Shown: piece by piece, positions 55,083 to 64,000 of the stretch
Layout: every line of letters begins with the position of its first letter
Numbering within the stretch: the first letter of the stretch is position 1
The notes under the pieces: generated by a model
Database searches by the model: none
Seen by the model: only the letters and a program-made list of their open reading frames with translations
Told to the model about the DNA's origin: nothing
Source: Micrasema longulum
Taxonomy: Eukaryota; Arthropoda; Insecta; Trichoptera; Brachycentridae
DNA: 64,000 nt
Assembly (NCBI GenBank): GCA_022494885.1
Contig: JAGVSM010004547.1
Span: forward strand, 1-64,000
Direction of reading: 5' to 3'
Position numbers and translations under genes: made by a program

Positions 55083-55104
55083 ACACAGTACATAACAAAA
55101 TATA

Positions 55105-55745
55105 AAAACTGAACTTTTATTCCAAATCCCCACCACTATCCTCTCCCATGAACTTACAGTATTATAAACGGAAATATATAGGTGAAACTAATAAACAGTT
55201 GCACTAGCAGAGTAAAGTCAAGATAGGTTGCAAGAAAAAATAATTTTAAAACAAGGCATTTCGACAAAAACCAATCATTTGAGGACACAACTATTTTGAA
55301 TGGGTTTCTGATTGGTTATGTTAAAAAAAACGATTTTCTTAACAGAAAACTAAGAATACATGTTAAAAACGGCCATTTGAAGTGCACCTCATTTCAAAAA
55401 TGGACATTTAATCACTATATTCGCATCAAAAGCGGACATTCCATTCATTACAACCCCTAAAGTGTCAGCTGTTGTTTTGTCATCTTTTGACAGTTCAAAA
55501 TCAACCACCATGTGAGAGGATCTTTGTCATTTTTTTGTTTTTGTCATTTAGAGAAAGTGTTACTTTTAAAAGTAAAATGTATTTCTATACCTTTACTTTT
55601 ATGAATGTCTTCCATGGGTTTCAAAAACGGACTACTTACTGCATGTGGATTTTTGTTCATCCGGAACAGAAAATCATATTTACTGAAAAATAATGAAAAT
55701 GCCTAATGTCCCACTTTGAAACTAAGGTCCTCGTTTAACTTTTTC
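55105..55745. other. Unassigned sequence downstream of tna
   Basis: No repeat match. Contains AATAAA on the minus strand at 55116-55121 and a 73-codon plus frame (55472-55693) with no recognised domain. Confidence 0.35.
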
Positions 55746-55749
55746 TAAC

Positions 55750-55901
55750 GCGGTTTTCATGGTGTAATGGAAAAGATGCTTGACTCACTCACAGAAGGTT
55801 CCGGTTTGATTCCCGGTGATAACATAAAACAAAGTTATTTTTCTCAAACCTGGCCATTCTGTACTGTTACTCGCCACTGTAACTGGGCCGTGTTGTGGTG
55901 C
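55750..55901 (+). mobile_element. SINE family B (tRNA-headed), forward copy
   Basis: CGGTTTTCATGGTGTAATGG head, TTCCGGTTTGATTCCCGGTG box B, TTTTTCTCAAACCTGG and GGGCCGTGTTGTGGTGC. Confidence 0.8.
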
Positions 55902-55999
55902 AAAAAAAATATCATTAACTTCAATTTAACTTTTTTTGGCGCAACTGGCTCCAAGGATAAATGGTATAACCTGGCATTTCAATTATGCCAAATACCAAG

Positions 56000-56165
56000 C
56001 CATTTTTTTGTTTATTTATTCATATAAGGATTCATATTACAAAAAAAATGTATACCTAACTCTACGAGACCAAGAGCCCTGTGTTGGGTTGGGATACAAC
56101 AAAACGGAAAAAGGAAGCATGCAAATTATTAAAGAATAAAAAAATATTACATAAACATAAATTTA
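56000..56165 (-). mobile_element. LINE tail (minus)
   Basis: TTTGTTTATTTATTCATATA start and a GTGTTGGGTTGGGATACAAC block comparable to 39180. Confidence 0.4.
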
Positions 56166-56429
56166 AATAAGCATCTGGACATTCCGCTTAATAGTTATAT
56201 ATATATATATAAATCTATGCGATGTCTCGCAGCAGTCTCTTCCCTTCGACAAAACCCAAACTTGTACACTTCTCCTGAAAATGGCTTTCGTTTTGGAGAA
56301 CATAATATTTTAATCCAGGACATAGAACACTCTTCGAAAAGAGAAATTTCTCCGAGCGAAAGTCGCACGTGTTTTTGGTATTAAATAATTCAAATTACAG
56401 GAAAACCTCATAAAAGCATTCTGCTGGGA

Positions 56430-57090
56430 TCTCCTCTTGGAACGCATTGTAATGATGCACCTGGGCCACAATCACAAACGCTATCTTCATCGATGCATAT
56501 TGAGACATTATAAAATTAAATTGATATTTATGTACAAAAGTGCGTACATTTATATAAAAATTTTAAGTATCCTTGTTGGGCACCCGTAATTGAGCATGTT
56601 AAGAAAAAAAAAATGTACACATATTATTTTTCTCATACAGAAAACAATAATTTTGCTTCGCAAATAAAATTACAGATGTTAACTTCCCATTATAAAAAAG
56701 GTCCTGGGCCCCGATTACATTTAGAAGTAAACATAATTATCGTTTACTGTCCATAAAGAAAAACCGATGTTTGTGTACGAAAATGAGTAATTTGCATTAA
56801 CATTTAAAGTATCTTCGTCGGTAACCTATAATTGAACATGTTTAGAAGAAAAAATTGTGTGCATATTCTGCTTTTCTTACAGAAAACATTATTTTACTTT
56901 GTAAATAATACTGAAGATAATTGTTATCTTTCCATTGTCATCGGGGCCCGGGGTCGCAATTATGAACACCTATTTTCATCAATACATACTGAGGCGCTTT
57001 ATACTAATATCGATATTTATGTACGAAAGAGTATACATTTGTATGAAAAGTCCAAGTTTCTTTGTCGGTAACCGGTAATTAAACATGTTA
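56430..57090 (+). repeat. Tandem element F, about 2.6 units
   Basis: Units of roughly 235 bp each contain ATATTTATGTACRAAAG, GTAATTGARCATGTT, CATACAGAAAAC or TTACAGAAAAC and GGGCCC-GATT or GGTCGCAATTATGAAC. The third unit is interrupted at about 57090 and resumes at 57820. Confidence 0.6.
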
Positions 57091-57091
57091 A

Positions 57092-57815
57092 GAAAAAAGA
57101 AATTACATTATTTTTATTTTTAGAGTCTTTATTCAATAAAATATACCAATTATTACAATATTAATACATTTCAAAGAAAACAAAGTATTAAAATATATTT
57201 TGTCCCGATAAACTATTCAATAATAGTTTGTCATCGGGTGCTCAGACATTAGTTTTAATTAATAATCAAATAAAAAGAGTACTCTTATGTCTGTACAGAC
57301 ATAAAACTGTATACATATAAAATAATAAACATAAAAAAAGTTGAAAGAAATATTATCATTTTTTTTTAAAGTAAGAAAATAGAGTACAATTAAAATTAAA
57401 GAATAGCAATTGACTTGAATATATTTTTAAAATAAATAAAAAATTAAACACATATATAAATAGTGTGTTTTCATAAATGTAATCAAAACAAGATAAAAAA
57501 TAAAACAAAGTAAATCGCAAATTTCAATTCATAACTAAAGAAAAAATAGAAATAAGAAAATTAAAAGTACAATATTAATTAAAATTAAAATCTAAAAAAT
57601 GTAAATAAAGTAAGAAAGAAATAAAAGAAAAGGTAAACCTAAGAAAATAACAAAAATATATTCAATGAGAGATAAAAAAAATAGTTTTACATAAATAATA
57701 AATCAATATGGGAACGTTCTGTCTACTAACCGCTTACATAATAAAAACATAATTTTATTTTTACTATGACATGTTTTCATGTCAAGGGCAACATACGAAT
57801 TATTAAATATTTTTG
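57092..57815 (-). mobile_element. LINE-tail-like insertion within element F
   Basis: Very A/T-rich, starts TTTTTATTTTTAGAGTC and lacks element-F motifs, while F motifs resume directly afterwards (57820-57930). Likely a minus-oriented LINE 3' end inserted into F. Confidence 0.5.
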
Positions 57816-57934
57816 GAAAAATATTATCCATATTCTGTTTTTCATGCAGCAAACTTAATTTTACTTTGTAGATAAAATTGAAGATAAATTTTTACTTCCC
57901 ATCAGAATACGAGCCCAGATGTAACTATGCAATA

Positions 57935-58650
57935 ACATTTGCTGATATAATTTATCTATTTAAAATAGTTTCTGGTTCAATTGACTGTCCTGGATACTTT
58001 TCAAACTCTATATTAATGTTCCTCCTAAAGTTCTTAAGAATAACCTTCTTCATATTCCTCTTGTTTTATCTAATTATGGGTAAAATTCATATTTACTGCT
58101 AACTTTTTATAATTTTAATGTCATCACAAAATCATTTAACGTGGATTTATTTGCGAATAATTATAAAGATGTGCGGCGTTCGCTTTTGAAATAATTTGTT
58201 GGGTTTTTTGTTTTTCTATTGGATTTAGATTACTGTTTATTTTATGTTTGAGAATATATTTTAACTTACTGTAGTGCTACTTGTTAAAAACTGTACTTGG
58301 CTTTTTTGTAACTTGTTTTTACATATGATAAATGTAGCTGTTCGTTATCGGAATAAGGAATAAAAAAACAAGCATTGGTGATAGGAACAGTGACTTTATG
58401 GTTTTATCAAAATACATACATATAAAGTTTTAACATTTTCTTTTTTTTTTTACATTTAACAAATTTTATGTAAAAACAAGTCTAATAATTTTAATATAAA
58501 AGTGGCATAATCCTTAACTCACATTTTAATTTTCAAATTATATGTTTTTTATTCAAGCCGTAAATTCATTTCTTAATAATACACTTTATCTATTTATTCA
58601 GTTTATTATCATTATTATTATTGGAAAATTCTTGAAAATCTCTTCCACAT
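57935..58650. other. AT-rich stretch, nothing recognised
   Basis: No repeat family or exon recognised. Confidence 0.35.
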
Positions 58651-58654
58651 TAAT

Positions 58655-58765
58655 GTAGATTTCAGCTCTTTAACTTCCAAAAAATCAACGGAAGAATTGA
58701 AGAAATATGGATGTTCGAATATAGACAATATGTTGACGTTACACAGTGTAGAGAAACGGCAGTGT
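58655..58765 (-). mobile_element. MITE family 1, fragment
   Basis: TTTCAGCTCTTTAACTTCCA, AAAATCAACGGAAGAATTGA and ATATGGATGTTCGAATATAG match the family reversed. Confidence 0.55.
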
Positions 58766-59435
58766 ATATTTGCAATCGCTTGGGAGAATTTATCTTCAAC
58801 TATGACATCATAATGAAGACATGTCACTTTAGTGCGTAGATATGTGTACCGTGACATACCTACGCTTCCTCTTGTTACATATCGATGTACCTACCCAAAA
58901 CTTGAAGGTGGGGGGTCGGTAGCAGGCGCGTTCTGTCCATACTGTGGATGCGGCGCATCCCTTAAAAAAACATGTATAATAATGTATACATATTTTAAAA
59001 TAAATAAGAATGAAAGGGAAAAAATCTACAAAATATCCTTGATGTAAATTTTTACGAAGAACTTTTTATCGCGAACGATTCCCAAACTCGAACAATAATT
59101 TCACTATTTATATCTAGTCGGGTATGTACGCGTACGCGTAATTTCTATACCCACACAATACGCTATGCGAACAGTCGCCTTGTATTTTAAGACAAGCTGT
59201 GGATTCTGCTGTTAAAATTGAGTCTGATTCTATACTTTAAAATCCAATCCCCCGCATGCGCATTAAGTTAAATATATTTTTTATTTGATCTACGAGACTC
59301 ACCTGGAATGATAGCATCTAATTTTACGTAACGCAATGAAAACTCGACTCTATTATCACATGGCATAAAGTGTGAAATTGCTTATTATTTAAATTTGGTC
59401 AGTTATCTTGGACATTGTAAGTTTTGTTTTGTTAT
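58766..59435. other. Unassigned sequence
   Basis: No repeat or exon recognised. Confidence 0.35.
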
Positions 59436-59440
59436 ATATT

Positions 59441-59483
59441 ATGTACCTAGTTATTTACTATTGTGGTAAATAATTAGGTACAT
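59441..59483. repeat. Short hairpin
   Basis: ATGTACCTAGTTATTTAC (59441-59458) and its complement (59466-59483) with one mismatch and a 7-nt loop. Confidence 0.7.
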
Positions 59484-59889
59484 AAAATTATACTATTGTG
59501 GTAATATCCATTAAAAAATATTTTTTTATGATCGAGTGATCGACGATTTTTCGAAGAAAGAATGTAGGTTCGATCTGAAGTTCAAATAGATGGATTTACT
59601 TACAGGTAATTAAAACAAACATTTATTTAATTCCATAATTTCTTAATATCACGATGACAAGTATTTAGATAAGAAACATCTAAATTAATAAAAATCTTAA
59701 TATTCAAAAATATATACTGTCAGTAACCCTCCCAGCATCCCTCCCAGCAATAGTCACCGCACGCTCCTGGTCGGTAGTGTATCTTCGTAATCACTCGAGA
59801 GAATTTCTCTTCAACATAATCATGTTGAATTTATGACGTCCTTAGCTTCTTGACAATTATGCACGCTGACCGACGACATGATTTATGTA

Positions 59890-60400
59890 TATAACTTATT
59901 TGTCACATTACAGAATAAGGCTTCAATGTGCGCTATAGGAACTTTAAATTATTAACTTATTAACCAAGGAATTACTAAAATATTAATATTGAAGATCTTA
60001 GAACTACTCACTACATAATCAAAAAAATAACAAAATCAGTATAGTTTTTATTTTTCATGATGGACAATACAATGGCTAATTATTTGAACAGACAGCAATC
60101 CAATATGTCTAATTGCGCTAATTTTTCACATATGAAAAGTAATGTATATTTGGGATACTTCCTTAAAAAAAAAACTTTTCGAAAGTCTACTTGTAAAAAA
60201 TATTAAAAATCGGTGGTAAGGAAAATCGAAAACACCTGTCCCACGCGTGCGGATGATAATAATGTAATCCGATGCATCCCGACCGCAGGTTTCGGCTGAG
60301 CCGAAGTTTCGGTAATTTTTTGGCCGAAGCTCGTTTTATTAACCGAAACTGGCCGGAACCCAAACTTCGGTCGCTCACTAAATTCAAATCCGAATTTATT
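59890..60400. repeat. TTTCGG-motif dispersed element, copy 2
   Basis: Shares CAGTATAG, CAGCAATCCAATATGTCTAA and CGACCGCAGGTTTCGGC with copy 1 at 6980-7660, including self-complementary GTTTCGG/CCGAAAC motifs. Confidence 0.55.
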
Positions 60401-60849
60401 TTTGAGATTACTGAAATTCAAACTACAGGCGCCGCTGCCGCCGATTCAAATAGAATAGAACGACACCTAGCGGCAATTTGTGTTATCTTTTTTTATTCAA
60501 AGTAAAGACGCAAACCTACTTTATTATCAGTGGTAGTGTTGTAAACTACTCAGTACTCAGAGAACAGGAAAGTCGTCGTCGGCGCTTTATTGCACTATAT
60601 TTTTATTTTTTTTATATATACGCCTCCACTCGTTTGCGAGTGATTTTGGCCCTTAGAAACAATAATAAGAAATTTAAAGAATATACGCTTCAGTGAACAA
60701 CAAAAAAAAACTCATACCCACGAAAAAATATAATATAATGTGAGGTAGTTAAAATCAGTATGAAAAAGTTATGTGACAATAAAATATTATTACCGTCTAA
60801 ATTAAACGTAAACATAACATGAAATTTAGGGCCAAAAGTAAAGAGGGAC

Positions 60850-61195
60850 ATTCAATTAGACTTATTATTTAAATTTGGCAAATAATTTTTAACAAATTCA
60901 AATATTTTTATTATTTGTCCTTAAGAATTTAGTCAGAAGTAAATAAGTATCCAAATCATTCTGGGCGAGTAAAAATTTTACGTTAAGAGGGAACGTATTA
61001 TATTCTTCACAAATATTTTGAAGGAATTCGCTTCTTTCGTAGAGGGGCAGTCAAAAAACAGATGATCTAATGTCTCATCGTCATTTTCACAAAGACACAT
61101 TGCCGAAGTAAAGACACCTATTCTCGATAAATACGAGGCAACGAGAGCACTATAATTTAGGGAATACATATTATTGGATGGCAGGCCCTACTGAT
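60850..61195 (-). pseudogene. Jockey-like LINE 3' end
   Basis: Minus frame 60978-61169 reads SLNYSALVASYLSRIGVFTS, AMCLCENDDETLDHLFFDCP; the CxCxxxxETxDHLFFxC motif is the usual C-terminal Cys-His box. 5'-truncated. Confidence 0.75.
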
Positions 61196-61484
61196 ACATT
61201 TTTTGTATTTTTTTTATTTATTAACGTATTTCATAATTGGTACATGTTTTTTTTAATTCTATACAAATCTTCTTTTATACATCTAGCAAATATTATCACT
61301 GTCATAAGTCACGAGGTAAGTACATTCTATTGTCTTCACCTTCGGGTTATTCTCTGCATATGAGATTAGAATGTAGGTACTTTCCTCACCTTAAGTTTTG
61401 TCTCTGCATACGGGTATAACTCTCCAAAAAAGAGACTAACTCTTGTGCTTGGAGAGAATGGAGAGTGACTTACACTATTATAGT

Positions 61485-61620
61485 TATTTATTTATTAGAA
61501 TATATATAATTTTGAATATACAAGTACACGAGAAAAAAAACTAATAAGATATGAAGAGAAAAACAGAAAATAATAATAATACATTCATACTAATTAAAAT
61601 TAAATCCAGTTTTTAGTTTT
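61485..61620 (-). mobile_element. LINE tail (minus)
   Basis: TTATTTATTTATTAGAATAT start followed by A-rich sequence; assigned by pattern only. Confidence 0.35.
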
Positions 61621-61626
61621 TCTATA

Positions 61627-61978
61627 CAGGGTGTTCTTTAAACCCTGTCACATTCGAAACCACGATGATAAGTAAGGGCAAGAAGACATATTAGCATATA
61701 AAAAAAATATTTAGAAGAAAGAAATTTAAAAAAAAATATATATTTAAAAAATAAATGGTGGCTTACTTCTGCAGGGGAGAAGCGAGGGGAGCGTATCAGA
61801 CTCCCCCCTCTCCCCTCCCCGTTTCGCCCTGCAGAAGTAAGCAACCATTTGCTTTTGTTGTTATTTTATATTTTTAAATTTTATTTGTTCTAAAAAATTA
61901 TTTTGATGTGCCAATATGTCTTCTTGCTCATACTGATCATCGTGGTTTCAGATGTGACAGGGTTTAATGAACACCATG
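61627..61978. mobile_element. Fold-back MITE with TATA target duplication
   Basis: Left CAGGGTGTTCTTTAAACCCT, GTCACATTCGAAACC is complementary to the right end over about 70 bp. A second inner palindrome surrounds CTTACTTCTGCAGGG. TATA flanks both sides (61623-61626 and 61979-61982). Confidence 0.8.
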
Positions 61979-62044
61979 TATATTCATTTAACCTGTACAT
62001 CTGTCTTTATTCGAAATAAATAAAAAGATTAGTTTTTTTACATT

Positions 62045-62360
62045 CCTTAAAGTAATAAAGGTCTATAAAAGACTGTCCAGTAAAAAAATCTTTTTTACTA
62101 ATTATTAGTAGATAGCATAAAAGATATTCATAAATGTGTAATTTTGAATTCCAGAAAAAACGGTCATTCCATTAGCCACGCCCCTAATACGTCACGATTC
62201 ATGTTTATTTGTTTCTGGCCATTGAATTTTGTTGAGAACATTATCACGAATCTTGACGTCACAACAACCAAGGCCAAAGGCTTCGCGTTTTTCTGCGAAC
62301 GTACTTTTATTGAATTTATTTTTTACATTTATTTATGAAAACATTTCTCCACAATATTTA
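62045..62360. repeat. Dispersed element E, copy 2
   Basis: Matches 17450-17800; shared CACGCCCCTAATACGTCACG and AAACATTTCTCCAC blocks; here with an extra TTGACGTCACAACAACC. Confidence 0.65.
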
Positions 62361-62794
62361 TATTGATTTTGAAAATACAATTAATTATTCTAATTTAATT
62401 TCAAATATATTTCCCTGTAGTCTAGAGAAGCCCTTATTATTTTAAGTTTGATAAATATTTTTTTTTTTTAAATCATTAGATATATAATTTCAAGTATAGA
62501 TCTTTAAAAACCTGTAATAAAATAAATAATGAAAAAAAAAATGCATTGAACAGAAGCGTTCCAACTTTTTTGTTTGGTTTAAGTTCGGTTTTTAATTTTA
62601 AAACAAACATGTAATGGACGGTTTTGGTTAGAGCTCGCAATGAGGAAGTTCAATGTTTAAAAAAAAAAAAAATTGTTAATAGACTGTTGAACTAAAACAT
62701 TTTTTTTTTCGATTTTTATACACTGTATTATCAGCGCTATATTTTTTTAAAGTTTTCTATTTCAGTGGCCTTATTGTGTAACTAAATCGTTTCT

Positions 62795-63060
62795 TTCGCT
62801 GTCCATTCGCTTACATGTCCAAACATCGTAGAGCTCCTTTCTTGCTTTTGTCGATAATGCTTATCTCAGCCTCAGATAATGTACGGATCTCGACATTTGT
62901 TTATCAATCATGCATAGTTTTACCACATATTCACCCGAGAGATCGCATTTCGACAGCATTCTACCTACTTTCATCCCTGTTTTCCAAGTCGATACTTCGC
63001 TCACATGCATCAGAGTCGGGACCAGGATTCCATTATGAACTGCTAATTTTGCCTCTTGTG
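62795..63060 (-). pseudogene. RTE-like LINE fragment (copy 7)
   Basis: Minus frame AVHNGILVPTLMHVSEVSTW, KTGMKVGRMLSKCDLSGEY corresponds to the LVPTLMYGxExW region upstream of the LRWFGHVERM box, then Cys/Leu-rich decayed sequence. It extends further 5' than the other fragments. Confidence 0.65.
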
Positions 63061-64000
63061 ACAAACATGCAAAAAAAATAACTTAAATATTAGTAGAACC
63101 TTGTTAAAGTGGTTTATACAAATTTATAAATAAACACGTTTGTGGTCTGTTGTTTTTGTTATTTTTAATTTAAAGTTTTTTTTTTAAACAACTTTAAAAC
63201 TTTATTTTTAAGCAATGTTTTTCCTTCTTCATAACAGTTATTTTGTTAAATTATTTTCTTTTTATTCAAATATTTGTGCTGTTACTTTTATTTTTTGTAG
63301 TAGTAGTAAAAAATCAAATAACAATAAGAATAATTAAAAATAATTTTCAAAAATCAACACCAGTCTGAAGATGCCCATTAGATCGTGAAAGCGCTAATCG
63401 GTCAATAAATAAGTAGAAGTTTAGTGTGCCAAGTATTTTAGATAAGTATTATATTTATAATCAGTTAAAAAAATACTTAGGAGACTAAGCATAACTTATG
63501 CCTTCGTTTCGCAAGATCGTTCGGCAAAAATTGTATTTCGCTCTCGTTTCGGCTACGTGGGTACTACGTACGAAAGATCACAGTAGACTCTTGCGCTAAG
63601 CATACTTATCTTCAAAAACTTTCGTCTTTTGATGAACCAAAACTAAATTATTGGCAGCTTCCAACCAGCTGTTGCCAACTAATACCTACTCGATCGTTTC
63701 AGCAATAATGATTCAAAGCCAAATAATATATTTTAACTACATATTTAGGTAGTCTGAATCAACGCGAAGTACCGAATTACCAATTCTAATTTCTCTTTCC
63801 TACATTTAATGAGGATTGAGCATTGTTTACAAAGTTCATATCGCAATTTACCTAAATTCTGTGGCTTGGATCTAAAAGGGCCAATGTCAGATTTAATTTT
63901 AATCTTATCAATATTTTGTAGAATAAAAAATTACGGATATCAACAAAAATAATTAAATAATTCACTATTGTATAAATCATCATCATCATTCCCTTTCCAC
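63061..64000. other. AT-rich end of window with one CTGAAGATGCCC/GAAAGCGC block
   Basis: 63360-63415 carries the motif shared with 31.2 and 46.6 kb (here followed by GGTCAATAAATAAG). The rest is unassigned; the window ends in a CATCATCAT run. Confidence 0.4.

Larger units (their letters stand above)
52481..55100 (+). other. tna 3' UTR / downstream flank
   Basis: No further coding sequence of the gene is recognisable. The first ~650 bp stay relatively GC-rich, then composition falls to AT-rich. AATAAA signals lie at 53573-53578, 53629-53634 and 55077-55082, so the transcript end is ambiguous and alternative polyadenylation is possible. I recognise no dispersed repeat here except a doubtful hint near 52740, consistent with transcribed sequence under some constraint. 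Confidence 0.55.

Noticed and set aside
1..64000. CRISPR arrays, prokaryotic operons, integrated bacterial or viral genes
   Set aside because: No regularly spaced repeats with unique spacers, no ribosome-binding-site gene clusters, and no viral capsid or polymerase genes seen; the window is animal genomic DNA.

Overview
This is a eukaryotic, AT-rich, transposon-dense window. The only host gene I can support is the 3' two-thirds of a ZMIZ/tonalli-family gene (Drosophila tna; vertebrate Zmiz1/Zmiz2) on the + strand. Nine coding exons lie between 42,604 and 52,480. All have canonical GT/AG borders and matching phases, and together they encode about 805 residues ending at a TGA. The protein has a Met/Gly/Pro-rich low-complexity part, the conserved ZMIZ block that precedes the zinc finger, a complete SP-RING (MIZ) domain, and a proline/acidic C-terminal activation-type tail. 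The mix of mobile elements (tRNA-headed SINEs, many 3'-end fragments of RTE- and CR1/jockey-like LINEs, numerous TIR MITEs) and the base composition suggest an insect, probably a lepidopteran. The species assignment is inference.

Layout: 1-42,603 has no recognisable host exon. Because exon 42,604 is an internal exon (it starts with the last base of a split codon), this stretch is probably one very large 5' intron, or intron plus upstream DNA. It alternates transposon-rich stretches (0-8.5 kb, 15-37.9 kb) with repeat-poor, higher-complexity islands (about 8.5-12.0, 12.45-15.1, 37.9-39.1 and 39.7-42.6 kb). Region 42,604-52,480 is the exon cluster; its introns carry a Tigger-like MITE, RTE and SINE pieces and a TIR MITE. 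From 52,481 to about 55,100 is the 3' UTR or downstream flank with several AATAAA signals. From 55.7 to 64 kb repeats dominate again: a tandem element interrupted by a LINE, a 350-bp fold-back MITE with a TATA target duplication, and others.

The most interesting observation is at the stop codon of the tonalli gene. The TGA is followed directly by CTA (UGA-CUA context). It opens into a 29-codon in-frame extension with high GC3 that ends in a second copy of the protein's own conserved C-terminal motif (DDILALF) before TAG. A 6-bp stem-loop starts 13 nt after the stop. This looks like a stop-codon-readthrough cassette, or alternatively an internal duplication of the C-terminus. A second candidate is a 71-codon, phase-compatible alternative terminal exon at 45,766-45,981 that would give an isoform lacking the SP-RING. 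Everything was read by eye; no alignment, splice prediction or database search was run.
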